From: Nitrospira lenta
Lineage (GTDB): Bacteria; Nitrospirota; Nitrospiria; Nitrospirales; Nitrospiraceae
Length of the DNA: 64,000 bases
Assembly (NCBI RefSeq): GCF_900403705.1
Contig: NZ_OUNR01000018.1
Span: 1 to 64,000 of the forward strand
Direction: 5' to 3'
A program made the position numbers and the translations under genes. The notes beneath the pieces were generated by a model that had not been told where the DNA came from, ran no database searches, and was given only the letters and a program-made list of their open reading frames with translations. Shown here piece after piece: positions 1-8,899 of the stretch. Within the stretch, counting starts at the first letter, position 1, and every line of letters starts with the position of its first letter.

Positions 1-165
1 CCGGGTACTGGAACAACAATCGCCCCGACGCCAATACTAGTCAATAATGCTACCCGCAAGACGTGAGGCGGATAAGATGAATCGAAAGCGCGTCATGCGG
101 TTGAACGGCGCCACCATGAGTACGCCGGCGCAATCTCCCCTGCCCGCCTGCTGCTGGTCAGCATA

Positions 166-1215
166 GTGGCGGCGGCTCACGTCATTCCCGCATCGAATCC
201 GGAATCCATTCGGCGGGCCGCCGAGGTGATTCGGAACGGCGGTCTCGTCGCCTTTCCAACTGAAACCGTGTACGGGCTCGGCTGCAATGCACTGAATCCG
301 GAGGCGGTGGCGGGCGTCTTCGAGGCTAAGCAGCGGCCTCATTTCGATCCCCTCATCGTGCATATTGCGACACGGACATCCCTCAATCGGCTGGTCGAGA
401 CGATCAGCGTCGGCGATCACCGGTTGATGGATGCATTTTGGCCGGGGCCTCTGACTTTAGTGCTGCAGAAGCGAGAAGAGGTTCCCGATATTGTGACGGC
501 AGGACTTCCCACTCTCGCGATTCGGATGCCGGCCCATCCGGTGGCGCGGGCGCTGATCCGGGAAGCGGGGGTCCCGATCGCCGCGCCGAGCGCCAATCCC
601 TTCGGCTATGTGAGTCCGACGTGCGCGCGCCACGTGCTCGACGGACTCGGCGAGCAGGTAGACCTGATTCTCGATGGAGGCCCGTGCCCGATTGGGGTGG
701 AGTCCACCATCGTGTCGATGTTCGGAACCAGGCCGGAAATTCTGCGGCCTGGCAGCATCACGCTGGCGGAGATCCAGAAGGTCATTGGCCCGCTCGGACA
801 TACGACTGCTGGTCAAACGACGGTTGTGCCTGGCCAACACCCTCGCCACTACGCGACCCGGACACCGGTAACAATTCTCGCAACTCAAGGGGCAGCCCAC
901 ACGATTCAAGAGCATGAGCGCGCCGGACTACTGGCCCTGTCGACACCGGGCCACGTGGATGAGCGGTTCCATGCGGTCGAAGTGCTCTCGGCGTCCGGCG
1001 ATCTGCGGGAAGCCGCGAGGAATTTATTCGCGGCGCTGCGGCGACTGGACGCCCTTGGCCTCGACCATCTGTACGTCGTGCCCTGCGAGGATCAAGGCCT
1101 CGGCCTGGCGATCATGGACCGGCTCAGACGCTGTGCCGCGCCGCTCGCTCCGTTACCCCGCCTCACCACTTCACCCGCATCAATCCACATAACGTCGAAC
1201 TCCAGTGAGCAATGA
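166..1215 (+). CDS. sua5: L-threonylcarbamoyladenylate synthase, Sua5 type
   Basis: Makes threonylcarbamoyl-AMP from threonine, bicarbonate and ATP, the first step of the t6A37 modification of ANN-decoding tRNAs in the cytoplasm. The YrdC/SUA5 domain spans about residues 15-200, with FPTETVYGLG at 30-39, the K-x-R-P-x4-PL motif at 55-63 and a SANPFG motif in the second half. The 349-residue length shows it is the long form with the extra C-terminal Sua5 domain (about 210-349), not the short TsaC form. The start is a GTG at 166 with no good ribosome binding site; an ATG at 117 runs into a stop. It is followed by a 229-base gap, so it is probably transcribed alone. Confidence 0.93.
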   Translation: MAAAHVIPASNPESIRRAAEVIRNGGLVAFPTETVYGLGCNALNPEAVAGVFEAKQRPHFDPLIVHIATRTSLNRLVETISVGDHRLMDAFWPGPLTLVLQKREEVPDIVTAGLPTLAIRMPAHPVARALIREAGVPIAAPSANPFGYVSPTCARHVLDGLGEQVDLILDGGPCPIGVESTIVSMFGTRPEILRPGSITLAEIQKVIGPLGHTTAGQTTVVPGQHPRHYATRTPVTILATQGAAHTIQEHERAGLLALSTPGHVDERFHAVEVLSASGDLREAARNLFAALRRLDALGLDHLYVVPCEDQGLGLAIMDRLRRCAAPLAPLPRLTTSPASIHITSNSSEQ

Positions 1216-1444
1216 CGCACTGCTATCCGTGCAACTCGTGTGTCGGTGCACGACAGACCTCTACCGTTATAGCAACCTGCGCGCACCGCGAAGGTCCGAT
1301 CCTTCGGAACCGTGCATTTAGTGAGTGATCTCGACTATTCGTTCACCTCAAAACTTCTCAGTCAGTTTGGAATCTGATTTGCAATCGTGACTCAGTAAGG
1401 GAACGGATGGTCCGATCGCCCTTGCTGCTTAAGGGAGGTTTTTA

Positions 1445-2461
1445 ATGGGTACACAGCATGTTGTGACGATGTTACCGGGAGAGGGCACCGGCCCTGAAAT
1501 TTGCGAAGCGGTCCGGCTGGTGATCGATGCGAGCGGCGTCGATATCAAATGGGAGTATGAGGAGATCGGACTGGACTGCTTGGAGAAACACGGCACGCTG
1601 CTGCCTGACAAGACGGTCCAAGCCATCGCCAAAAATAAGATCGCGTTGAAAGGCCCCACGACCACGCCCATCGGAACCGGTCACAAGAGCGCGAATGTGA
1701 CACTCCGAAAGGTGTTCGACCTCTATGCGAATGTGCGGCCGGCGAAATTAATCCCGGTGCTCAAACGGCCCTGGGATAAGATCGACATTCTGAATTTTCG
1801 CGAGAACACCGAAGACTGCTATGCCGCCATCGAGCATATGGTGTCGGACGAAGTCGCGCAATGTTTGAAAGTCATTACCTGGCCAGGCTCCTATCGCATT
1901 GCGGACTTTGCGTTTAAGTGGGCCAAAGCCAACGGGCGCAAGAAGGTCTACTGCGTCCACAAGGCCAACATCATGAAGATGACCGACGGACTCTTTCTCG
2001 ATGCCTTTCGGGAAGTCGCCAAGCAATATCCCGACATGGAGTCCGGCGACATCATCGTGGATAACTGCTGCATGCAGCTGGTGAGAAATCCGGCTCAGTT
2101 CGACTGCCTCGTGCTGCCGAATCTCTACGGCGACATCCTGACGGACCTCTGCGCGGGGCTGGTGGGAGGTTTGGGATTTGCGCCGGGCGCCAATGTCGGC
2201 GATGGCTGCGCGATCTTCGAAGCGGTACACGGCTCAGCGCCGAAATACGCCGGCCTGAAAAAGGTCAATCCTTCGGCCGTGCTGGTCTCAGGCATCATGA
2301 TGCTTCGCTGGTTAAAAGAGGATGCGGCCGCGGCCCGGATCGAGAAGGCCATGTTCGCCGTGCTCGACGAACGAAAGCACGTAACGTACGACGTCGGCGG
2401 CACGGCAACCACAGACGAGTATGCGCAAGCGATCGTGGACAAAATGCACGCGAAGGCCTGA
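1445..2461 (+). CDS. icd: isocitrate dehydrogenase, catalytic subunit (isocitrate/isopropylmalate family)
   Basis: Oxidative decarboxylation of isocitrate, or the reverse reaction in a reductive TCA cycle. Seen: the family N-terminus with PGEGTGPEI at 11-19, the substrate loop SANVTLR at 82-88, the RENTED motif after it, and the metal-binding NLYGDILTD segment near residue 225. Length 338 matches the short catalytic core. A strong Shine-Dalgarno (AAGGGAGG) lies just before the ATG. The next gene, 34 bases downstream, encodes what in Thermus-type enzymes is the C-terminal domain of the same polypeptide, so the two products probably work together. NAD versus NADP use cannot be settled by eye. 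Isopropylmalate dehydrogenase is the main alternative, disfavoured by the RENTED region and the neighbour. Confidence 0.88.
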   Translation: MGTQHVVTMLPGEGTGPEICEAVRLVIDASGVDIKWEYEEIGLDCLEKHGTLLPDKTVQAIAKNKIALKGPTTTPIGTGHKSANVTLRKVFDLYANVRPAKLIPVLKRPWDKIDILNFRENTEDCYAAIEHMVSDEVAQCLKVITWPGSYRIADFAFKWAKANGRKKVYCVHKANIMKMTDGLFLDAFREVAKQYPDMESGDIIVDNCCMQLVRNPAQFDCLVLPNLYGDILTDLCAGLVGGLGFAPGANVGDGCAIFEAVHGSAPKYAGLKKVNPSAVLVSGIMMLRWLKEDAAAARIEKAMFAVLDERKHVTYDVGGTATTDEYAQAIVDKMHAKA

Positions 2462-2495
2462 GCCTCCGCACACAGACTGAACAAGGAGATATCCA

Positions 2496-2846
2496 ATGCC
2501 AACGTTAACGGAAATCGCGAAAGCGACAAAGAAGAAGAGAGAGGTCACACTCGTCGGAATCGATATGTACATCATCACTGAGAAAGGCATCCCGAAATTC
2601 GATGAGATCGGAGCCTTTAAATGTGAATTCATTTCGAACCGCGGCACGAAGGTCTGGCCCGGGTTTGTGAGCCCCGATCTGCTGCAGGTCAATTGGTACC
2701 GCTGCCGGTTCATGGCCACCAAGAATGTGCAGGACGCGGACGTCAATGCGTTCCTGGACGCCCTGACGAAGAAGGGTTGGTGGTGGTCTGCGGCTCAGAA
2801 GCTGTGGAACTACGACGGCGAGCCAGGTTTCAGTAAGGCCTACTAG
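2496..2846 (+). CDS. stand-alone isocitrate dehydrogenase C-terminal domain protein
   Basis: A 116-residue protein whose body resembles the extra C-terminal domain of the long Thermus/Rickettsia-type isocitrate dehydrogenases: VGIDMYI near 20, ISNRGTKV near 46-53, WYRCRF near 67-72, and a final DGEPGFSKA. I recognise these from memory of the family; no alignment was run. It has its own ATG and a good Shine-Dalgarno (AAGGAGAT), and its frame differs from that of icd, so this looks like a true separate gene and not a single-base error. Its role is probably structural or regulatory for the enzyme encoded just upstream, with which it forms a two-gene operon closed by the hairpin at 2901-2938. Confidence 0.72.
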   Translation: MPTLTEIAKATKKKREVTLVGIDMYIITEKGIPKFDEIGAFKCEFISNRGTKVWPGFVSPDLLQVNWYRCRFMATKNVQDADVNAFLDALTKKGWWWSAAQKLWNYDGEPGFSKAY

Positions 2847-2900
2847 CGTCACACCTACGCCGTCGGCCAAAGCCGGCAGTCGAAAGATGAAGGGAGACCG

Positions 2901-2938
2901 CGATGCGCACCTCGCAAGATTTGAGGAGGTGCGCATCG
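2901..2938 (+). terminator. long perfect hairpin after the icd pair
   Basis: A perfect 13-bp inverted repeat (CGATGCGCACCTC and its complement) with a 12-base loop lies 54 bases after the second icd-operon gene. No T-run follows, so it may end transcription in a factor-dependent way or protect the mRNA 3' end. The rest of 2847-3161 shows no convincing gene. Confidence 0.5.
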
Positions 2939-3161
2939 ACTCCCGCCCCAGCAGCCAGGCAATTAGAAGATGGTGCCGATCACCCCTAAGACGGCTCCGC
3001 TATGACGGAGGCGCGCGGCAAGGAGCGTTTGTCCGCTCCGAGGAATTCACGACAATGTCCTTGAGCAGCACCCGCATTCTCAACACGATGACATATGCGA
3101 TCCCTCTCCTGGGTCAGCAAACCGCAGGAGTTATTGAACCGCCTCTGGATAGAGAATATCT

Positions 3162-3584
3162 ATGACGCACACGGCTGGAAACAGGGGGAGTCTTCCTCGG
3201 GAAAAAGTTTCAAATGGCTCGACGAGCGGGGCCGATGTCGAGTACTCGATTATGCTGGCCGTGCTGAACTTCCAAAAGGATTTCATGCAATCCAACTACT
3301 CCCATATCCAGGTTCGGTTCGTGAAGAATACCATCGAGGTCGATCTGACCAGAACCTCCCCCATTCCAGCGGAAGAGCGGCTGGCTCAAACCCAGGAAGG
3401 ATGCATTCAACTGAGAGAGATGCACCAGGCGCTGTTCGCGACGGGACAAGACCGTTTGCAGAAAGAGCTCACAGAAATCCTTGGCGAACACATTTATGAA
3501 CTGCGCACCGACCTGGATCCACCTACAGGAAAAAGCACGATGGTGATCAATCTGCTCGGAGCGAGCGAACACTCGATAAAATGA
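3162..3584 (+). CDS. DUF2294 family protein
   Basis: A small soluble protein of 140 residues. The part from about residue 30 on matches the DUF2294 pattern: an FQKDFM-like helix, an alternating hydrophobic strand (VRFVKNTIEVDLT), the PAEERLAQTQEG segment that resembles the family's TPAEKxLAxTxEG, and a final strand before GKSTMVINLL. The first 30 residues are low in complexity and may be untranslated, with a possible internal start at the Met near residue 31. Function of the family is unknown; in some organisms it is linked to sodium or envelope stress, which I cannot test here. Confidence 0.62.
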   Translation: MTHTAGNRGSLPREKVSNGSTSGADVEYSIMLAVLNFQKDFMQSNYSHIQVRFVKNTIEVDLTRTSPIPAEERLAQTQEGCIQLREMHQALFATGQDRLQKELTEILGEHIYELRTDLDPPTGKSTMVINLLGASEHSIK

Positions 3585-3801
3585 ACGGCCCCCGCCTGTT
3601 CGATCTCTTCTCGATAGATGGAGCCTCGATCGATCTCGTTCTAAACGGCATTACACGGACGCAATAGCCGGTCAGAAAACGACGCTGACAGGCGCTTCAC
3701 CTTCCCCCTTGCTCCCTTGTAAGAGGAAGCATACGAAAGACTGGTCTCCCAGCCCCCCATATGATTGCCCACGCTCACTCCTGACCGAATTCATGGTGTG
3801 C

Positions 3802-4608
3802 TTATCGCGCGACGGGAAGCCCGCTGAAATGATACGACGAAATCGCGGCCGCGACCGCGACATTGAGGGAATCAATGCCCCGTACAAGGGGAATTGAATA
3901 GGTGTGCGATGACGCTGCGATGGATGCAGGGAGTAAACCTTGGCTTTCATTCCCAACGGCAATGATAGATCGAGGAGCACGCGCTGTAATACTTCTGAGA
4001 TCACAGGCCTTGGGCGACGAGACGACGGCAGCATAGAGCACGCAGCCTGACGCGTTCAGAAAGGACAGCTCCGCCCCCTGAAACACCGGAAGCGCGAGAA
4101 CGGCTCCGGCTGTGCCCCGCACCACCTTCGGATGAAAACAGTCAACGGAATCGGAGCTGAGCCAGACCCCTGACAAACCAAGCCCTGCGGCAGTCCGAAC
4201 GATCGTACCCACATTCGTTGGATCTTGTAGACGTTCGCCATAGATACCCAGCACTCGCTGCTGAGCCAACACGTCGCGTTCATTCCATTTCGGCAAGTGG
4301 ACAACCGCGAGAATCCCCTGCGGCACATCCACATCGGAGAGCTTTTCAAAGGTCTCATCCGAACAGGAATATTGCGTCGCCCGCAACGCATTTCTGGCAG
4401 CGCGACTCTCGTCGTCTTCCTGCTCAAGATATCGGGAGGAAACAGTGAGACTGATGATCTGTTGCGAAAAAGAGAGAATGAGATCGCGACAGGCGTGGGC
4501 GCCTTCGATGACGAAGGCGCCTTCACTGAGACGTGACTTCTTGTCCTGGAGAAGATGCCGAACCAACGACCCATGCGCACGAGTAAGAGGGCGGAGCAGA
4601 GCAGACAC
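3802..4608 (-). CDS. TrmH/SpoU family RNA 2'-O-ribose methyltransferase
   Basis: A SAM-dependent methyltransferase of the SPOUT class, acting on rRNA or tRNA. The N-terminal 100 residues look like the L30e-like substrate-binding domain; the C-terminal part carries the three SpoU motifs: DPTNVGTIVRTA (motif 1, about residue 130), IIAVGNESQGL (motif 2, about 217) and IPLVRGIDSLNVAVA (motif 3, about 242). Length 268 is typical of the RlmB/TsnR-like group. Motif 3 has RGIDSLN where the family usually has an ESLN stretch, a conservative change. The target nucleotide cannot be told from sequence. The 3585-3801 gap downstream holds nothing I can support. Confidence 0.88.
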   Translation of the reverse strand: MSALLRPLTRAHGSLVRHLLQDKKSRLSEGAFVIEGAHACRDLILSFSQQIISLTVSSRYLEQEDDESRAARNALRATQYSCSDETFEKLSDVDVPQGILAVVHLPKWNERDVLAQQRVLGIYGERLQDPTNVGTIVRTAAGLGLSGVWLSSDSVDCFHPKVVRGTAGAVLALPVFQGAELSFLNASGCVLYAAVVSSPKACDLRSITARAPRSIIAVGNESQGLLPASIAASSHTYSIPLVRGIDSLNVAVAAAISSYHFSGLPVAR

Positions 4609-4662
4609 GTTCGACCCTCTTACCGTACAGGGCCAGGCTCGGAGAGAACGCCTGGCAGAGAA

Positions 4663-5004
4663 CTACCGCCGCTTCCGCTCGGACGCGGCTTCTGCAGCAC
4701 GAATCCGCTGGGCCCGCGCCTTAGCGCGCTTGAGCAGCGTGAGCTTCCCGCGCGTGCGATCCTGCTCGGTCTGCAGTTTTTCAAGCTGGGACTTCAGGTG
4801 AGCCTTCTCTTGCTTATGTAAATCCGCGCACTCGGCTTTCGAGAGAAGCTTCCAGTCGCCTGTATTGCCGGCCCGCTTAATCCGAGCATCCAGCGATTCG
4901 CGAAGCTGGCGCGCCCGCATCGTCATGAGTGACTTCAAGGCCTGCTGGCGCCGCTGCACCTCTTCTTCTTCAGCCATAATGCCACGAATGTCCGTTCCCA
5001 ACAT
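4663..5004 (-). CDS. charged coiled-coil protein of unknown function
   Basis: A 113-residue soluble protein, rich in Arg, Lys, Glu and Gln, predicted by eye to be nearly all helix and coiled coil (runs such as EEEEVQRRQQALKSL and HKQEKAHLKSQLEKLQTEQ). I chose the Met at 5004 because GGAGGG lies at proper distance before it; an in-frame ATG at 5061 would add 19 residues without such a site. It is 54 bases upstream of the SpoU methylase in the same direction and may be cotranscribed with it. No known family was recognised. Confidence 0.62.
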   Translation of the reverse strand: MLGTDIRGIMAEEEEVQRRQQALKSLMTMRARQLRESLDARIKRAGNTGDWKLLSKAECADLHKQEKAHLKSQLEKLQTEQDRTRGKLTLLKRAKARAQRIRAAEAASERKRR

Positions 5005-5174
5005 GTTCCCGCCCTCCTTCAAAGACCTACGTTCAAACGGGCATATTGTACCTGAATTCACCTCTCACCCGCCACCCGACAAATATCAACGTAAGTCATT
5101 GATGTGTATACGTTTATCAAATTCAACCCAGTGGGTCGCTTGCGGCAGAATCCAGACTTCTATATCATCCGCGC

Positions 5175-5636
5175 ATGCCGATCGGTGCACTCATACAGGC
5201 CTGGAGACTCTCTCGAAACCAGTCAATTGAAACCCTTTCAAAGACTGCCGGCATCTCGACTAGTCAGCTCGAAGACATCGAGACCGATCAGACCGATCCT
5301 TCCTCAGCAACCATTGAATCACTCGCAACTGCCCTGCGCATTCCACCCTCATGGCTGTTTGATACACCCAAATCGTTTGATTGCCTGTTCAACGAGTCCG
5401 GCGACGATGAGCCCCCACCTCCAGACCACACCGATCCCGTCACCGAACGCATTCTGACCGGCTCACGTTTGGATCGATCGCTGTATGTCATGTTGACGGC
5501 GCTGATGCAGGCAGGCGATCCGAAACTGCTACGCGCGGCAGAAATGAGTCTCCGCAGTCTCGTCAAGCAATCACGGCAAGCCACTGTCCCCTGGCAACAG
5601 CGCCCTTCGGGGCATTTCGAACCACCCAGCGACTAA
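5175..5636 (+). CDS. XRE-family helix-turn-helix protein
   Basis: A 153-residue DNA-binding protein with a Cro/C1-type HTH at about residues 4-60 (IQAWRLSRNQSIETLSKTAG, then an SQLEDIET recognition region and PS..TIESLATALRIPPSWLF). The remaining 90 residues are acidic then helical and show no known ligand domain. The gene is alone between two leftward genes and is likely a transcription factor of unknown target. The family assignment is firm for the HTH only. Confidence 0.8.
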   Translation: MPIGALIQAWRLSRNQSIETLSKTAGISTSQLEDIETDQTDPSSATIESLATALRIPPSWLFDTPKSFDCLFNESGDDEPPPPDHTDPVTERILTGSRLDRSLYVMLTALMQAGDPKLLRAAEMSLRSLVKQSRQATVPWQQRPSGHFEPPSD

Positions 5637-5679
5637 CTGCCGACATCGGCTGATATTTCTGACCCGGATCAACAGTCTA

Positions 5680-6873
5680 CTAGAAGATTTGCAGGATGAG
5701 GCACTTCAGATAGCGCGTCTCCGGCATGCTCGCCAGGATCGGATGATCGCCACTCTGTCCACGCTGCTCAATCAATCGGACTTCGCGCTTGGCGTCGCGT
5801 GCCGCCAGACGGATCGCATCCCAAAACTGCATGTCTGAGATGTGGTGCGAACAGGAACTCGTCACCAGAAAGCCTTCCGGTTTGGTGAGCCTGATTCCAA
5901 GCAGATTGATGTCCTTATACCCGGTGAGCGCCTTGGGCACCGCCTGTTGGCTCCTGGCAAACGCCGGAGGATCGAGCATGACCATATCGTAGCGTTTTCC
6001 GGTCTTGATCAATGCACGCAGTTCGTCGAATGCATCACCCGCGCGATAGTGACAACGAGACTCGACACGATTCCGACGCGCATGCTCCCGCGCAATCACC
6101 AGGGAGTCTTCGCTGACATCCAGCCCTTCGACCGATACGGCACCGGCCAGCGCCGCATGAATCCCGAACGCACCCGTATGACAGAATGCCTCCAGCACCT
6201 CAGCGCCGTTCGCATACCGCGCCGCCGCTAATCGATTTTCCCGTTGATCGCAAAACCACCCGGTCTTTTGTCCGGACTCCATATCGACACGGAAAATCGC
6301 CTGCCCCTCCGTAATTTCGACGGTCGTCGCTCCGCTCCCTTTCGCGAATCCCCGCTCCAGCGGCAATCCCTCAAGTGTCCGGCTTTTCGGATCATTTCTC
6401 AGATAAATCGTCTTCAAACCGGTGACCTCCGCGAGCAAATCGGCCAGCATCGCTTTCCGGCGATCCATCCCGAAGGCCAGCGTCTGCATCACCAGCGCCT
6501 GATCGTACCGATCCACGATTAATCCCGGCAGGCGGTCGCCTTCCCCATGGATGAGCCGGTACGCCGTCGAATTCGTCACGATCCGCTGCCGCAGACGCAC
6601 CGCCTGACGCATCCGCTCAAGCCAAAACGGCTCATCGATCGGAATGTCGTCAAAGGTCAGAAAACGAACCCGAATCTTGGACTCCGGGTTATAGAACCCC
6701 CGGCCATAGAATCGTCCGGCGGGCGTGACCACATCGACCACATCACCGGCAACCGGCTGGCCCTCGATCTTCGCCACATGACCGGCATAGAGCCAGAGAT
6801 GGCCGGGCCCTTCCCTCCCCATCTGATGAAGTAACGTCACGCGAGCGGTGGATGCATCAGTTTGTATTGTCAT
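5680..6873 (-). CDS. rlmI: class I SAM-dependent rRNA large-subunit methyltransferase, RlmI type
   Basis: Methylates a cytosine C5 in 23S rRNA (m5C1962 in E. coli). Seen: an N-terminal PUA-like domain with LWLYAGHVAKIEG, the RlmI-specific segment GEGDRLPGLIVDRY around residue 110, the Rossmann SAM motif VLEAFCHTGAFGIHAA around 230, the catalytic region LDPPAFARS around 300, and TSSCSHH around 342. Length 397 matches the family. It is divergent from the decarboxylase gene at 7021, with a 147-base shared upstream region. Confidence 0.93.
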   Translation of the reverse strand: MTIQTDASTARVTLLHQMGREGPGHLWLYAGHVAKIEGQPVAGDVVDVVTPAGRFYGRGFYNPESKIRVRFLTFDDIPIDEPFWLERMRQAVRLRQRIVTNSTAYRLIHGEGDRLPGLIVDRYDQALVMQTLAFGMDRRKAMLADLLAEVTGLKTIYLRNDPKSRTLEGLPLERGFAKGSGATTVEITEGQAIFRVDMESGQKTGWFCDQRENRLAAARYANGAEVLEAFCHTGAFGIHAALAGAVSVEGLDVSEDSLVIAREHARRNRVESRCHYRAGDAFDELRALIKTGKRYDMVMLDPPAFARSQQAVPKALTGYKDINLLGIRLTKPEGFLVTSSCSHHISDMQFWDAIRLAARDAKREVRLIEQRGQSGDHPILASMPETRYLKCLILQIF

Positions 6874-7020
6874 GCGTCACTTATCCAACCTGGCACTATG
6901 AAAGGTCAAGGGGATTCCCCGCGCTGTCGCGCGCGCACCCACGCATGACTTGACGCTGCCCGGGCAATATGATGTGCTCATGCGGAGCACCGCCCTGTTG
7001 TCGTCCTCTGGAGCACACAC

Positions 7021-8676
7021 ATGAATCATCCTGCAACCATCGGAACGGCCGTCCTCGACCGGCTCCATGGCCTGGGCGTCCGGCACATCTTCGGCATTCC
7101 CGGCGACTACGTGCTGTCACTCTATCAATTGATCGAAGCATCGCCCATCAAGCATATCGGGACGACCAGGGAAGACTGCGCGGGATTTGCCGCGGATGCC
7201 TACGCTCGCATCAACGGCATCGGCGCCGCCTGTGTCACCTATTGTGTCGGCGGACTCAACACCGTCAATGCCATCGCCTGCGCCTACGCGGAACGATCTC
7301 CCGTCGTCCTGCTCACGGGATCACCGGGACTCTCCGAACGCACGCGCACTCCCTACATGCACCATATGGTGAGAGACTTCTCCACCCAGCGGGACGTGTT
7401 TGAACAAATGACCGTCGCCGCCATTACGCTCGACGACCCCCTCACGGCCGAACGAGAAATGGACCGCGCCTTTGCCGCCCTGTTGCGATATCGCCGCCCC
7501 ATCTACATTGAAATCCCGCGAGACATGGTCCATAGCCCGCTCCACGGCAGCGGCAAACCGGCCTGCATCGACGAGGCGCTCAGCGACGCGGCGGCACTGG
7601 CCGAAGCCATCGGCGAAGTCCGCATGATGCTGTCGGCCGCGCACCGTCCGGCAATACTGGTCGGCGCGGAAGTCGGACGATTCGGTCTGCACGACGATCT
7701 CGCCAAACTAGTTGAGCGGCTGAACATTCCCATTGCCTCCACCTTGCTGGGGAAATCCGTAATTCGAGAAGACCATCCGCTCTATGTGGGCGTATACGGA
7801 GGCCTGATCGGACGCGACGAAGTGCAGCAGTTCATCAACGAATCAGACTGCCTCCTGATTCTCGGCTCGATTCTCTCCGATGTCGAAGACGTGGATGCCC
7901 GGTCGCCGCTCATGACCGAAGGCCGGACGATTCACGCCACGGCCGACCGTATCGCCGTGAAGCATCATCGATACGAAGCCATCCGGTTTCAGGATTTTGT
8001 GCGTGGGCTCGGCGAAGCCCCGCTTCCCAGCTTCCCATCACGGACCCTACCGGCTCCGCCGTCTCCAGCCGGCCCCGCATTAGACCCCGCTGGGCCGATC
8101 ACGCTGCGCGGCCTATTCGGCCATCTGGACACGATCCTGAACGAACAGACGCTGGTGATCGCGGACGTCGGAGAATCCTTGTTTGCCGCCGCCGATCTGC
8201 ATGTCCACCGCCGGTTTGAATTCCTCTCCCCCGCCTACTACACCTCCATGGGGTTTGCCATCCCTGCCGCGCTCGGCGCCTCCTGCGCCGATCCGACCCT
8301 CCGCCCGATCGTGCTCGTCGGAGACGGAGCCTTTCAGATGACCGGAACGGAACTGTCCAGCTGCGTGCGCTACGGACAAGCCCCGATCGTCATCATTCTC
8401 AACAACCGCGGCTACTCCACCGAACGCGAAATCCTCGAAGGCCCGTTCAACGATATTCACGAATGGCAGTATGAACGCATCTGCGATCTGGTAGGCGGAG
8501 GCGTAGGCTCCCGTGTCACAACCCAACAGGGCTTTGAACAACGCATCGCCGCCGCGCTGGCCGACTCCACACAGGTGCATGTGCTCAACGTGCTGTTGAA
8601 TCCAGCCGATCGCTCCCCCGGCATGGTTCGCCTGGCTCGCCGCCTAGGGAAAAAGCTCTCGACGGATAAACCGTAG
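7021..8676 (+). CDS. thiamine diphosphate-dependent 2-keto acid decarboxylase (pyruvate/indolepyruvate decarboxylase family)
   Basis: Non-oxidative decarboxylation of a 2-keto acid to an aldehyde in the cytoplasm. All three ThDP-enzyme domains are present in 551 residues: the cofactor-activating Glu at 51 (TTREDCAGFAADAYAR), the tandem His at 114-115 that marks pyruvate/indolepyruvate decarboxylases, and the ThDP/Mg motif GDG at 434 to NN at 461-462. The HH pair argues against acetolactate synthase. The substrate (pyruvate, phenylpyruvate, indolepyruvate or a branched-chain keto acid) cannot be decided. The 223-base gap to the histidine kinase suggests a separate unit. Confidence 0.88.
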   Translation: MNHPATIGTAVLDRLHGLGVRHIFGIPGDYVLSLYQLIEASPIKHIGTTREDCAGFAADAYARINGIGAACVTYCVGGLNTVNAIACAYAERSPVVLLTGSPGLSERTRTPYMHHMVRDFSTQRDVFEQMTVAAITLDDPLTAEREMDRAFAALLRYRRPIYIEIPRDMVHSPLHGSGKPACIDEALSDAAALAEAIGEVRMMLSAAHRPAILVGAEVGRFGLHDDLAKLVERLNIPIASTLLGKSVIREDHPLYVGVYGGLIGRDEVQQFINESDCLLILGSILSDVEDVDARSPLMTEGRTIHATADRIAVKHHRYEAIRFQDFVRGLGEAPLPSFPSRTLPAPPSPAGPALDPAGPITLRGLFGHLDTILNEQTLVIADVGESLFAAADLHVHRRFEFLSPAYYTSMGFAIPAALGASCADPTLRPIVLVGDGAFQMTGTELSSCVRYGQAPIVIILNNRGYSTEREILEGPFNDIHEWQYERICDLVGGGVGSRVTTQQGFEQRIAAALADSTQVHVLNVLLNPADRSPGMVRLARRLGKKLSTDKP

Positions 8677-8899
8677 CGTGGGGGCAACGACCGCGCCCTG
8701 ACGATAGAGGTCCGGCTCATAACCACTTCGTCCCCATCGGAAGGACGGCCGTCCTCGTCAAGACGCTCAAGACACGGGCTCCTCAGCCACACCCCCGCGC
8801 GCGGCAGCAGCGGCTCGGACATCTCCCAGGGCTCACGTGACGACCACACTCGCTTGAATAGCCCGGCAATGGAGAGGATAATTCACCCCACAGACTTCC

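Noticed and set aside
2887-3165. 92-residue frame overlapping the DUF2294 gene by ATGA
   Set aside because: Its first part is encoded by the perfect hairpin, it is Arg-rich without a domain, and it has no believable ribosome binding site.
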